Shown: positions 1 through 10,415, counted from the stretch's first letter. The stretch: 64,000 bases of DNA from Micropterus salmoides (GCF_014851395.1 NW_024044459.1:186001-250000); one strand, 5' to 3'. Numbers and translations are program-made. Notes: generated from the sequence alone by a model not told the origin.

Positions 1-522
1 CTCTCCGTTGCTGTTGTAACATTCGCTGACCAGTAACCTGCAGGTCTTCCAGCTATACTGTTTCATCACTATGAGTTTCATAGTGTGACTGACTCGCACA
101 CCGATCCGCTTGTTGTGCCACCGTCCTCAGCCTCAACCGCCACTTGTCCGTGTCTCTGGCTTTCTGAACTTCAGACACTTGCCCATTCTGAGTCGACGAG
201 CTAACGTTAGCTTGTTAGTAGCACGTCAGAGACGTTTTGTTTTCTTTATTAACAACTCGAGCTTGGATGGCAGAGCTCGTGCACCACGAACACTCCACAG
301 TCCAGAGCATAAAGCTAAACACGGACGTTAACAGTAACGTTACCTGTACTGCCGTATAACATCAGAGTCACACCAAACGGAGTCAATTGTAAAGTCCCAC
401 TGAGGGCATTTATTTAATCCTATGAAAGAACAAGAAAAAATTTAAGATCTTTGTAAGTGAAATTTAATACTTTTAAGAACTTATTTAACTTTTTAAATAC
501 TTTTAAGACCCTGCGGGTACCC
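1..522. other. Intergenic/intronic stretch, no gene seen
   Basis: This lies downstream of exon 6 on the minus strand, so it should be intron 6 of tjp2. I looked for the next PDZ2 exon, which in the family reads INGTV..., and did not find it. Positions 420-520 are AT-rich with repeated 'acttttaaga' motifs, resembling the degenerate end of a DNA transposon. No coding evidence. Confidence 0.4.
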
Positions 523-1556
523 TGGTGAGTACACTCCTCATATTTTTGTAAATATTTTATTCTATCTTTTCATGTGACTGAAGAAATAACACTTTGCTAC
601 AATGTAAAGTGTGAGTGTACAGCTTGTATAAATCTGTAATCTATATCTATATCTAATCTATAAATCTGCTGTCCCCTCAAAATAACACATCACACAGCCA
701 TTGATGTCTAAACCGCTGGCAAGTAAGGACACCTCTAAGTGAAAATGTCCAAATTGGGCCCACAGTGTCACTATTTTGTGTGGCCACCATTATTTCACAG
801 CACTGCCTTAACCCTCTTGGGCATGGAGTTCACCAGAGTGCTCAGTAGGGTTCAGGTCTGGAGACATGCTTGGCCAGTCCACCACCTTCGTGGTCGTCTT
901 GGAGGTGTGTTTGGGGTCGTTTTCATGTTGGAATGCTGCCCTGCGGCCCAGTGTTTGAAGGGAGGGGATCCTGCTCTGCTTCAGTATGTCACAGTACATG
1001 TTGGCATTCATGGTTCCCTCAGTGAGCTGTAGCTCCCCAGTGCTGGCGGCCCCCATAGAGCCCCAGACCAGGACACTGTAGGCAAGACACACTTGTCTTT
1101 GTGCTCCTCACCTGGTTGCCGCCACACACGCTTGACACCATCTGAACCAAATAAGTTTATCTTAAGTAATCCATGTCCTCAGTCTGCTTGTCTTCAGCAA
1201 ACTGTTTGCTTTCTTGTGCATCATATTTAGAAGAGGCTTCCTTCTGGGGGGCCTGTTCTGAGTGGAACCTGTCCTCTTGAACCGCTGTATGGCTGCAGCT
1301 CAGTTTCAGGGTCTTGGCGGTCTTCTTATAGCCTCAGCCATCTTTATGTAGAGCAACCATGTTGAGGGAGTGTGAGAGCGAGAACACCAAATTTAACACA
1401 CCTGCTCCACATTCACACCTGAGACCTTGGAACACTAACGAGTCACATGACAGCGGGGAGGGAAAATGGCTAATTGGGCCCCATTTGGACATTTTCAAAA
1501 AATTTCTTTACATTATTTACAACAATGTGAGGGCTGTACTCCCTTTTATGAGATAC
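523..1556 (-). mobile_element. Tc1-like DNA transposon remnant, internally deleted
   Basis: The minus strand of 808-1092 translates to fragments typical of the catalytic core of Tc1-like transposases: VLVWGSMGAASTGELQ, then NDPKHTSKTTTKVVDWPSMS and SPDLNPTEH. The long terminal inverted repeats are still visible: gagtacactcctcatatttt near 526 against ctgtactcccttttatgaga near 1534, and an inner block 'aatgtccaaattgggccc' near 744-761 with its complement near 1472-1493. The transposase is broken: the N-terminal half is mostly lost and stops are present. An immobile fossil inside a tjp2 intron. Confidence 0.8.
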
Positions 1557-1654
1557 TTAAATCATAGTTGTTGCCACCTGTTTTGGCCAGGAAAAACCTG
1601 AACACAATGAGGCTGTTTAGTTAGTTAAAAATTAAAAAGGTGTACTTTCACATA

Positions 1655-1960
1655 GGGCTGACCACAATTAGTCAAAGATTCGATGCTTTGCTGGGCGGAG
1701 CCTGATTTCACTGTAAATCTTAGAGTCGAAGCTCCGCAGTGAAACAAGGATCATACCATTTTGGCGATATGGGGGTGCTCAACATCTGATTTTACAAAGA
1801 ACTACCACTTTTCTCCCAATACGTTGATATACAGCCTATTACAATATCCATTTTAACGTTTAATACTGTAAATAAACATGTAAAAAGACTAAAACTTTCA
1901 ATAAATGTTTTTAAAGTGCGTGAATAAATCCTAAATTGTAACCCTAACCCTGGGTTGTCA
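1655..1960 (-). repeat. hAT-like dispersed repeat, inverted relative of 35815-36050
   Basis: The segment begins with the hAT-like end TAGGGCTGACCACAATTAG. It contains blocks such as 'acaaggatcataccattttgg' and 'ctttcaataaatgtttttaaa' that recur in reverse complement at about 35815-36050. Non-coding. The superfamily assignment rests on the terminal TAGGGCTG motif only. Confidence 0.55.
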
Positions 1961-2031
1961 GTGCACATGTGTAGGCATAGCGTGCACACTTACACGCTAC
2001 ACCTACACATGCACACTGACGACCCAGGGTT
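1946..2031 (-). repeat. Long imperfect hairpin (39-bp arms, 8-nt loop)
   Basis: Left arm 1946-1984 and right arm 1993-2031 are inverted copies that differ at five positions, with an 8-nt loop (cacactta). Most of the differences become G-U wobbles in a minus-strand transcript, the same strand as tjp2, so the intron RNA could fold almost perfectly. It could equally be the palindromic end of the adjoining hAT-like repeat. Confidence 0.6.
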
Positions 2032-2267
2032 GCAGAAGAGACGGAGCCCCAGTATCCAGTATTTCACAAGAAAAATGAGCAAAAACTAGAGCAGTGAAAG
2101 AAGAAACACGTTACTTTACATGAATGTAAAACATTTTATTCTTTCACGTTATCTAGTGATCTCTTAGCGGGTCCCTAGACCCCAGGTTTGGAACCAATGT
2201 GCTACATGGCCTATGGCCGGTGATGGATGTGACAGTGTGACTGCACTGGGAATGAATGTGTGTGCAC

Positions 2268-2371
2268 CTTAAGAATAATGTCACCCTCCTGCAGGTGCCC
2301 GTCCTTGGCAGCCAGGCCTGTGCTGGTCATCTGTTTGATGAAGATCTGACTTCCCAGACGTAGACCATACT
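2268..2371 (-). CDS. tjp2: tjp2 (ZO-2) coding exon 6: N-terminal half of PDZ2
   Basis: The exon encodes (E)EYGLRLGSQIFIKQMTS followed by TGLAAKDGHLQEGDIILK, which is the PDZ2 start of ZO-2: the carboxylate-binding loop (YGLRLGS), strand B and the Gly-Asp-x-Ile-Leu segment. PDZ2 of ZO proteins mediates ZO dimerisation and connexin binding at the cytoplasmic face of cell junctions. The acceptor is tttttgtag before 2371 and the donor is gtgcac after 2268. The 104-bp exon starts with two bases that complete the codon split at the end of exon 5 (G+AG = Glu) and ends in phase 0. The next exon is outside the window. Human ZO-2 reads ANEEYGLRLGSQIFVKEM here, from memory, so the match is strong. Confidence 0.95.
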
Positions 2372-3096
2372 CTACAAAAATACAAAAACATACAATACAC
2401 CAGCATTACTGCAAAGCCCTGCTGGAACTGACTGAAGATATTTTATTTTGGCATTTCCAGACAGAACAGGAGGTGAATGCAGTGCTGTTCAGAATTTCTA
2501 CCAGTACACCAGAACACAGAAGAACATGATTAGAGCATCTTCTGGCCGGTCAAAGTGCTTTCGCCTTCACACGTTATTTCAGTCAGCCCTCTATGAACAA
2601 TTGTCTTTAATCTGTAAATACTGACATTTGTGTTTTTCTTACTGACAGTATGCCAGTATTTGAGTGTATTAACTGTTATAGTACAAATTATGGCCAATTT
2701 TTTAGGCCCAGTTTTCCCCCAGCCTTTGTGGATCTGGGTGGAGCTAAAGACCATGAAGAGTCTCACATCTCCACACGAAAAATGCAACCTGATCGATGCT
2801 TATCAGGAGATGCACAATTTAACAATCTGTAAAGAAATACACAAGAATGTCACAAGTCTTATTTGTAGGAAGCGAAAATGATCAGATCTGTGAGGCTGGA
2901 GTTAAAACCAGTACATAAAATATTTATTCAGGTTGTGAGGTGATTATTTGTAAAAGTGTTTAAATTGCTTGGTATTTGTGTGTGGACTGAACGCACCCAA
3001 AATTATGCCCAAATCGTTATACAGGTGTAAATCTGATTTTACATTTGTAGATCATGCAATACACATTTCTGTCGAGTTTGAGTCTAATTTCACTTC
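2372..3096 (-). other. tjp2 intron 5, 3' part; nothing else seen
   Basis: AT-rich intronic DNA between exon 6 and the gypsy LTR. Short open frames on both strands (for example around 2530-2880) resemble no family and have no splice or codon evidence. I see nothing functional here. Confidence 0.5.
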
Positions 3097-3718
3097 TGTT
3101 ACGCCCGGCCTAGGGGAGGCCTGAGCGCAACACGATGTCTCCTCTCTTTTCCCCACTCCCCATAAATCATCAAAAGGCTACGGGATATTCTGACGGTTAA
3201 TGTTAGACTTATTCACAGATGGTATAGAAGACCAAGACATCAGGGAGAGGGAGAAACAAAACCACCTTTGCCCATCCCAATAATTTATCCTACAACAAAG
3301 AAAAATAAAAAAGGAAAGAACAAATACTTTTTAATACTTTAATACTAAGACTACCTGGCCAGAAAACAGGAGAAAACAATATTCAAAATAAATGGCAGCT
3401 CTCTCCTACTGTTTCCCAACAGTACACCACTAACTTCCAGCACATGGGTGAAATACAACAAAGGGTAGGCTATAATACACCAGAACACCCCGCCTGGCTG
3501 GGGAGGTAGGGGAAAGGGAGGAGAGAGCGCGCGGCCTCCACACAGGTCCCTTTATACAGGAAATCCTCCAGCCCAATCCGCTCTCCACCATCTGTAACAC
3601 AGACAAACAAAACAGCTCCTCCCTCGGGTAGGGAGGGTAACAGCAGGCAGATAACAGCAGGCAGAAATACACATCATTGAGACTCACATCCAAACCAATA
3701 TGACTCCAGGTCATAACA
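3097..3718 (-). mobile_element. Ty3/gypsy 3' LTR
   Basis: On the minus strand the segment begins TGTTATGACC (3718) and ends GGGCGTAACA (3097), the TG...CA ends expected of an LTR, about 622 bp. A purine-rich tract (AAGTGAGGGGG) abuts its 5' side and gypsy pol sequence lies further upstream, so this is the 3' LTR of a minus-strand element. The 5' LTR and most of the body are absent from the window, so no target duplication can be tested. Confidence 0.75.
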
Positions 3719-3729
3719 CCCCCTCACTT
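3719..3729 (-). other. Polypurine tract of the gypsy element
   Basis: Read on the minus strand this is AAGTGAGGGGG directly followed by the LTR start TGTTATG. A purine run abutting the 3' LTR is the usual primer for plus-strand synthesis in LTR retroelements. Its position supports the LTR boundary. Confidence 0.65.
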
Positions 3730-3775
3730 GAGATCGGACATTTCTTCCCCCTAAAGAACCATCATGTTCGATTCC

Positions 3776-4679
3776 TTAGACTCCCACCCGAGATAACGCA
3801 TCAGCCACAACATTGTCTGACCCCTTTATGTGGTGAATCTCAATATTAAAATCCTGCAACAACAATGACCAACGCATCAGATGGTGATTGTTGTTGCGCA
3901 TACAGGACAGAAACACTAGGGGATTGTGGTTTGTAAAGACCAGAACAGGGCTTGCAGTCGAACCAACATAAACTTCAAAATGCTGCAACGCCCACAGTAG
4001 TGCAAGCGCTTCCTTCTGAATTGTGATATATTTTCACCTGACATTTGCCAAATTTCTTAGAAAAACAGCACACAGGATGATCAACACCACAGTCATCCTC
4101 CTGCAAAAGCATCCACCTCCAACTTAAAAGGGCAGCCAACACAGGGGCACTGCACAAGAGAGCTTTCGCAGAAACAAATGAGTCTTGACACACAGCATCC
4201 CAAACAAAAGGGCGAGACGGGCTGGACAAATCAACGAGTGACACAACAACACTAGCAAAAGTTTTGCAGAATCCAGGATAATAACCACACATTCCCAAGA
4301 ACCGACGGAGCTGCCTCCGAGTTTCTGGAACGGGAAAATCCAGAATGGCCTGAACTTTAACCACCAGGGGGCGCACCTGCCCCTGCCCCACTTGTTTCCC
4401 TAAATAGGTGACCACCGCCTTTCCAAACTCACATTTCACCAGATTAAGGGTCAAGGAAGCCCTCTCCAGGCGACAAAATACTTCCTGCAGAGTGTCTAGG
4501 TGATTAGACCAAGTGGAAGAAAAGACTACAATATCATCCAGAAATGCTTCACAATCGTTGACACCCGACAGAACTATACCAATCAGCCGTTGGAAGGTGG
4601 CAGGGACAATTTTCTTGTCAATCCAAACACTGATTGACAAGAAAATCAAAAGCTTTGTACAATCTAATGCTACATCCAT
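3776..4679 (-). pseudogene. Ty3/gypsy pol fragment (reverse transcriptase to RNase H), broken
   Basis: Two minus-strand frames carry pol. Positions 4679-3975 contain VPATFQRLIGIVLSGV, the catalytic FLDDIVVFSS motif, then RRQLRRFLGMCGYYPGFCKT (the RT connection domain) and the start of RNase H. Positions 3988-3776 contain TNHNPLVFLS and HHIKGSDNVVADALSRVGV, the end of RNase H. A frame change separates them, and everything upstream of the RT palm is missing. The 5' break coincides with a 15-bp fold-back at 4609-4646. A dead fragment in tjp2 intron 5. Confidence 0.85.
4609..4646. repeat. Perfect 15-bp fold-back at the truncated end of the gypsy element
   Basis: attttcttgtcaatc (4609-4623) is repeated in perfect reverse complement at 4632-4646 across the 8-nt spacer caaacact. 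One arm is recognisable gypsy coding sequence (…DKKIV…), so the other arm looks like an inverted duplicate made at the breakpoint. Confidence 0.75.
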
Positions 4680-4970
4680 GCTATAAATCCTATCCTAGTG
4701 AAGCCTATGTTTAAACAGGTGTCAATTTAACATTTATAGATGCTCTTAGAAAAACAAAACAAACATAATAATGATTGTTGTGTTTCTGTGGGCATCAAGA
4801 GAAAAAGGTTTTTAAAACGAGAAAGAGAAAAGAATTTTAAAACGAAGGACAATCAGTGTCTCAATTCTCAAAGAAAACATTGTGATTCTCATTTTATCCA
4901 CATTCATGTAGCCCTACAACCTCTTAGTTAGTTAAATGAGCAGCTATGGTAGGTAGCTGGTGTATTTTAC

Positions 4971-5484
4971 CTTCGCTGGGTCTGTTCTTCACCAGCAGGA
5001 CATTTACAGGTTTCTCCAGCGGCTCCAGCTCTTTGGAAGGTTCTGGGGATGGAGGGTTGTCATTAATCTGGTCCCTGCTCTTATACCTTTCTCCTCTTCC
5101 TCCTCCTCCTCGCTCAAAGTTGTCCTCCATTTTGGAACTTTCCCCGGGACTGCGTCCTCGGCTGTGGTACCTCTGACGGTCGCCACTGGTTTCCAGAGCT
5201 CGTCCCCGGCTGCCCTCCCTCCTGGCTCTGTCTGTGCTGGGCGAGGTTCTCTCCAGGCTTCTCCCGCGGCTCCTTCCCCTGTGGTTGTAGTCCCGCCCTC
5301 CCCTGTACTCAGGATCCAGGTATCCTTTGCTGTCAGTGGTGTGGTCCCTGCCTTCATTACGGTACCATCCATCATCATTGTCGGCATCATAGTAGTGGGT
5401 GGAAGGGGAGTATTCCCGACTGTCTCCACCTGGGGATGGGGACTGCTTCATTGAGAGCACCATCTTCCGAGGTCTCTTCACCGT
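4971..5484 (-). CDS. tjp2: tjp2 (ZO-2) coding exon 5: Ser/Arg-rich linker between PDZ1 and PDZ2
   Basis: The acceptor ctgtcag precedes ACG GTG AAG AGA and the donor gtaaaa follows GAA G. The exon is 514 bp, phase 0 in and phase 1 out. It starts TVKRPRKMVLSMKQSPSPGG, matching the VKRPRKV end of ZO-2 PDZ1, and ends PVNVLLVKNRPSE(E), the first strand of PDZ2. In between is a low-complexity linker rich in Arg, Ser, Asp and Gly with repeated RGRS or SRGRS units (NHRGRSRGRSLERTSP, YHSRGRSPGE). In mammalian ZO-2 this linker carries nuclear localisation signals and SR repeats linked to nuclear-speckle targeting; the fish exon keeps the basic cluster KRPRK and at least four RGRS/SRGR units. Overlapping plus-strand open frames are shadows of this exon. 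Which teleost paralogue (tjp2a or tjp2b) this is cannot be decided here. Confidence 0.95.
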
Positions 5485-5829
5485 CTGACAGAGAAAGAAA
5501 AAACAGAAAGCTCATTAATGTCAGTTCAGCTCCTTCAAGGTTCCAGCTGAGTGCAATGATGTGGGCAAAATGTATGACCCACAGCTTTGGCCAGAAGGGA
5601 TCTTTGTACTTTTTTTTTATTGTGCGAGAAATAAACATGATTTGTGTCATATAACTTGCGTGGGTTGCGTTTAGGACAGGCTCCTGGAGAAGCAGATATT
5701 TTGTATTTACAAGAAACTTTTTAGCAAAACAATATCTAGATCAACTTAATTCTGTGCAGAATCATTTCTATGGCCACAGCTCCCACACTTTTGTTGTTGT
5801 CGCTCTTTAGTGTAAGAGCTGTGGCTCTC

Positions 5830-6555
5830 AAATGTTCTCGAAAACTTACAAAACCTTGCACACACGCCAGGTGGGTCAACAACCAAGAGGAAATTGGCCA
5901 TTTTGGAGTGGACGTTTTACACACTCCGCACTTTAATGAACTCCTCCTAGAGAATTAGTCCGTGTGACTTCAAATTTTGCTGTGCAGTGTTATCCAATCG
6001 ATGATATGTTGTACAAATGGTGAGTTTTGGTCAACTGGGGATGCCCGTGGCGTGCAGTGGAAAATCAATGATTCACTACAGGTGTGATACACCTTGAACA
6101 CATCCATATGCCAACATTCACTCAAAGTCATAGTGCCATGCTACATCAACTCCAAAACTGTCCCAGAAAAGCCTTAACACAGTGATGATGCCATTTTGTG
6201 AAGCTTGTGAGTTTTCAGAAAACAGTGTTCCTGTGGCAAAAAAGGTTCACGCTTTGCCAAGACAAAGGACGTTGTTGTATCTTCACTGATAAACATCCCA
6301 CACTGAACACATCTACAAGCTCATACTCATGGTCACAGCGCCACCTACTGGCAACAGTTCTATGTTGTGATGAACCACATTTCGCAGGATGGCCATATCT
6401 ACTGCAAAACTATCTCTAGATAAACTAAGTCACACGTAGATGATGTTATGCTGTAAAGCTTCTGGGTTTTCCTTCAAAGGTGTGTGCTTGGCATGGCAGC
6501 AAAGTACCATGCTGCGCCATGAAACAGGAAGTTGTTCGCTTCTCATGCAAATAGA
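5830..6555 (-). repeat. Family A repeat copy, degenerate, minus orientation
   Basis: The segment contains the reverse complements of family A landmarks also seen at 23-25, 48-52 and 60.5-61.2 kb: 'ggccattttggagtg', 'gaactcctcctagagaattag', 'gcgccacctactggcaacag' and 'catgaaacaggaagttgt'. The best-preserved landmark is the 'acttcctgtt...gccagcaggtggcgct' block. Non-coding. Several successive copies of internal units can be made out, in line with the tandem organisation seen elsewhere. Confidence 0.75.
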
Positions 6556-6599
6556 GAATGGTGAATAAATAATAAGTGGAAACCAGTAAATAGGTGGCT

Positions 6600-8480
6600 G
6601 ATTAGAGGCAGAGTTACTGGGTTATTGCACAGGAATTGTTCCTGACACCGTGAGTCAGAAATCAGCTGTTCATCAGAGTGATGGTTTGTGGGAAGAAACT
6701 GTTCCTGAGTCTGTTGGTTTTGGCGTATAGGGCTCTGTCCTGAATGGAGGGCAAGTTGGCACCAATGATCTTTTCTGCAGTCCTGACTGACCGTTGTAGT
6801 CTGCTCCTGTCCTCTGCACGTGCAGGACAGACTGGATAATGGCTGTGTAGAAGTGGATCAGCAGCTCCTTAGGCAGGTTGAGCTTCCTGAGCTGACGCAG
6901 GAAGACTTGTTGATGATGGTGTCTGTGTTGGGCTCCCACTTCAGGTCCTGGGATACATTTGATTTGAAAACCCGAAATAAATTTTAATTTGATTTCAAAT
7001 CAAATCAAATAGCGGATCCCAGAAACCTGAAGGATTCCACAGCAGACACAGGGCTGTTGAGTATGGTAGAGTGGTTGGCTCCTCCTGAAGTCCACGGTCA
7101 TCTTCACAGTTTTGAGCGTGTTAAGCTCCAGGTTGTTCTGAGCACACCAGAGAGCCAGCTGGTCAACCTCCCGTCTGTAGGCCGACTCGTCACCGTCCCA
7201 GATGAGGTCGATGACCGTTGTGTCGTCAGCGAACTTCAGGAGTTTGACAGATGGGTCTCCTGAGGTGCAGTCGTTGGTGTAGAGGGAGAAGAGCAGTGGG
7301 GACAGCACACGCCCCTGGGGGGCACCAGTGCTGATAGTCCAGGTTACTACAGATGTCAGGGCGACGGGCCTGTAGTCATTTAGTCCAGAGATGGAGGGGT
7401 TTTTGGGGACCGGGTGACTGTGGAGCATTTGAAGCAGGAGGGAACTTCACACAGCCCCAGTGATCTGTTGAAGATCTGAGTGAAGATGGGGGCCAGCTGG
7501 TCCGCGTAGATTTTGGGCAGGATGGAGACACACCATCTGGACCAGGAGCCTTCCTGATCTTCTACCTTTGGAAGAGGTGGCTCACGTCCTCTTCACAGAT
7601 CACAAGTGCAGATGAGGGGTCAGGGAGGGTGGGGTGACAGTGTGTCAGAGGGGGAAACTGGAGCGGGGGAGAGGTGTGACTGTGGGCTTCTCAAACCTAG
7701 AGTAAAAACCAGCAGTGTTGGGGGATGGTCTACTGTAGTTAGTGAGTGTCTGCAGGCCTCTCCACACTGACGCAGGATCGCTGGATGCAAAGCTGTTAAT
7801 TAGCTTTTCAGTGTAGCTCCTCTTTGCTGCTTTGACCTCTTTAGTCATTGTGTTCCCGGCCTGGTTGTACAAGACTCTCCACTTCTGAAGGCCTCCTCCT
7901 TGGTCTGACGAAGCTGCCTGAGTTTCGCTGTGAACCAGGGTTTTTGGTTGTTGTATGTGTGGAAGTCCTCACAAAAACTGACATAAGATGTCACAGTGTC
8001 CGTTAGTTTGTCCAGGTCAGTGGCTGCAGCCTCAAAAACACTCCAGTCAGTGCAGTCAAAGCAGGCCTGTAACTCCAGCTTTGACTCGGTCCATCTTTTC
8101 ACAGACTTTACAACAAGTTTAGCAGATTTCAGTTTTTGCCTGTGTGTCGGGAGAAGATGAACCAGACAGTGATCAGAGAGTCCTATGGCCACACGGGTGA
8201 CAGAGCGAAAGGCGTCCTTTAATGCTGTGGAGCAGTGGTCCAGTGTGTCCCTGGTGGGACACTTAATATGCTGTCTGTACTTTGGAAGTTCGTGGCTGAG
8301 GTTTGCTCTGTTAAAGTCCCCAAGAACAATGAGCAGGGAGTCTGGATGTTTTTTCTCCACGTTGGTTATCTGGTCGGCCAGGTGTATTAACGCCTCACTA
8401 ACACAGGCCTGAGGCCTGCATGATTTCTTCAACACTGTGACATCTGTGCACCAACCTTCATTTATGTAGAGACAGAGTCC
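6600..8480 (-). mobile_element. Rex1-type (CR1-group) LINE, copy 1, internally deleted
   Basis: Minus-strand reading from 8435 shows the end of an apurinic endonuclease (LLIVLGDFNRANLSHELPK, then GLSDHCLVHL), a linker (WFTAKLRQLRQTKEEAFRSG) and reverse transcriptase pieces: ISTGAPQGRVLSPLLFSLYT and LLKFADDTTVIDLI near 7330-7220. RT motif A is gone: the frame jumps from NDYRPVALTSVV straight to TWTISTGAPQG, a deletion of roughly 130 residues. Frameshifts occur near 7860 and 7640. About 50 bp of foreign AT-rich DNA sits at 6957-7010. Two relatives lie at 45.8-47.5 and 61.2-63.0 kb. Family name inferred from the RT and from the typical 3' text ('gggaagaaactgttcctgagtctg'). Confidence 0.85.
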
Positions 8481-8499
8481 TCCTCCAAGCGAAAAGTGT

Positions 8500-8755
8500 G
8501 AGAGTTACAGCTTTCACACTTTTCGCTCTTTCTTATATATTTGGTGTGAGCTGTAACTATCACACTTTTATCTTTGCTCATTATTCTTTATTTCACCATT
8601 TCTTCTGCAACTATCTTCTCCCCACCATTTGTACAAGAAACTTCGTTGCAACTTCAAAATGTACATGCTGTTCAGGAAATGTATGCTATTACTTTTATTG
8701 CTGATATCGGTAATGGTTGATTTTATATTAATATTTTTATGCATTTTAAAATGCA
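8500..8755 (+). repeat. Dispersed repeat family B, copy 1
   Basis: Shares blocks with 19185-19440 ('attgctgatatcggtaatggttgattttat' here against 'gttgctgatatctgtaatggtcgactttat' there) and with about 20140-20200. Non-coding and AT-rich. It ends exactly at the perfect palindrome at 8756. Confidence 0.6.
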
Positions 8756-8783
8756 ACATGTCTAAATTTAAATTTAGACATGT
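8756..8783. repeat. Perfect 28-bp palindrome
   Basis: acatgtctaaattt is followed immediately by aaatttagacatgt, with no spacer. It lies at the join between repeat family B (left) and repeat C (right). Confidence 0.85.
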
Positions 8784-8799
8784 GGCGTCGTCCGACATC

Positions 8800-10070
8800 C
8801 GTGGGCTTAGCTCGACGAAAAAGCTTAAAAAGGGAACTTGGTCGTTCCTGAATTAGACCAGTGTAACTTAACGTACTGATAACTTTAACAAAACAAAAGA
8901 AAGGAAGAAAATAAAACAAGTACAGTTGCTGGAACTGAGGGCAAATCGATGTTGCGGCACTTCGCGTGTGTAGCTTCAAGCGAACAAAGGCCTGTTGCGC
9001 TGGTCGAACTCTTAGGGTGTTGCCTGGAGAGGCGTTGCCGAAGCGTCCAGAGAGCAGAGACCAGGGCACGAGGGGAAGAGCAGAGCACAGAGAGAGAGCG
9101 AACAACGTCACGTGGTTCCCCAGAGGGCGTTTCAGGTCTGCCTTTCTAAACTTTTAATGTCTAAAAGAAAATAAATCTATTTGCACAATAATAAAATATT
9201 TTCCACAATCAAACCTCAACGGTCAAACAGTTGTACCGTTCTAAGTTAAGCATTTGGTAACAGGAAACATTATTGGTCAGGATATTTATAAATTAACGGC
9301 ATTTCCGACGATGGTATGTAATACTTATTTCGTCCACTTGGGGAGCTCAGGTTACATGAGGAAAGCTTAGATTAATCCAAAACAATCTTTCCTTAGGAAC
9401 TGGGGAATTTAGTTATTCAGCCTTAAATTAAAGCTGGCGATTAAGAGTATAGTAAAACATTTCTTTTTCTTTATATTTTATTTAAGGAATTGTGTGAGAA
9501 AGTATTGTGAACAAGCATTGGTTACAAGTGATGAAGGGGTGTCCTTAATCTTGCTGAAAATAAAAACACTGCATAAGTAACTTATTTAGATTCTTTTCAG
9601 CACTAATAACAACAGATAGCAGTTAATGCTCTGGGTCTTTGGAGACCGAAGTCTTTGTTTATTCAAAGTTCGGCTGTCCTGCTTTATGTCACACAAAAGG
9701 GGTATCCCTTTGATGGGGTAATGAAACACAGAGCAAGGTCAGTTGCCACGGTTACGTGCATGTGTGTGTGTGGGGGGGCAGTTTTGATAGGCTGTTCAGG
9801 GAAATGCTAATCGCTGGTTAGTGTCCCTTTTGTCAGTTTAACAGGCACCGCGTTATCAGCTTCGGAATCAAAAAGGTGCCAGTTTTATGATCAGAGTTAG
9901 CACTTAGAGAAAGCAACTTCTCCACCCTCCTTCCGTTGGGGTCTTTTCAGCAGTCTGTTGAAGTTGATCTTTAACCCTCCTGCTCCTCTCTGGGAGAGGA
10001 AAAGAGGAATTTGGAGTAGCTCCAAATTTATTTTATATAAAATGCACAAATCCACACTGTTGTCCCACTA
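8800..10070. repeat. Dispersed repeat C, copy 1 (LTR-like, about 1.2 kb)
   Basis: Collinear with 54590-55727: shared blocks include 'ggaacttggtcgttcctgaa', 'ggcatttccgacga', 'tacttatttcgtccacttgg', 'gttttgataggctgttcagg' and 'agctccaaatttatt'. The second copy is longer on its left side. Open frames in it (8885-9157) are short and not conserved. I could not identify the element type. The TG...CA-like ends of the longer copy hint at an LTR. Confidence 0.65.
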
Positions 10071-10312
10071 CTGATTGCATCTTGTTTTTCTGTACTGTAA
10101 TGGAATACAGTTTTTTGTATCGTGATTACATGTAATCCGTTACTCCCAAACCCTGCTGGTGAGATATTAAAAATGTACAATAACAGAATTTGTCCCAACA
10201 AAGGTCCCCCTGTGGAACCATCATGTTTTCCCAGTGTGACACCAGCAGAGCTGTGAGCATCCACAAAGATTGCCTTAACTCAGTGTCTTCTTTGCATATG
10301 ATTCATACTCAC

Positions 10313-10415
10313 TATTTTGGCCACTTTGCCACATTTACGTAGGGACTGCACAGCAAAGGAATGAGGCACGTTGTCCATGGGGGTGGAGTTGACTTGAATG
10401 ACACGATCATTCTCA
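10313..10415 (-). CDS. tjp2: tjp2 (ZO-2) coding exon 4: C-terminal half of PDZ1
   Basis: The acceptor is tttttgtccag and the donor gtgagt. The 103-bp exon opens with T, completing a Phe codon split after two bases in exon 3, then reads ENDRVIQVNSTPMDNVPHSF and AVQSLRKCGKVAKI. This is the second half of ZO PDZ1 (ENDRV..VN...M..V.H.FAVQ.LRK.GK), whose helix B contacts claudin C-termini at tight junctions. It ends in phase 0 and joins TVKRPRK of exon 5. Intron 4 (5485-10312, 4.8 kb) holds the Rex1 LINE and repeats B and C. Confidence 0.96.

Noticed and set aside
693..720. 'atcaatggctgtgtg' on the minus strand as the missing tjp2 exon 7 (INGTV...)
   Set aside because: The following codons do not match PDZ2, and the sequence belongs to the inner terminal repeat of the Tc1 remnant.
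1941..1951. Telomere-like aaccctaaccct
   Set aside because: Only two units, inside a hairpin arm. Not an array.
4946..5454. Plus-strand open frames of up to 164 codons over tjp2 exon 5
   Set aside because: They are antisense shadows of a repetitive Arg/Ser/Gly-rich exon. The minus-strand reading has family identity and splice sites.
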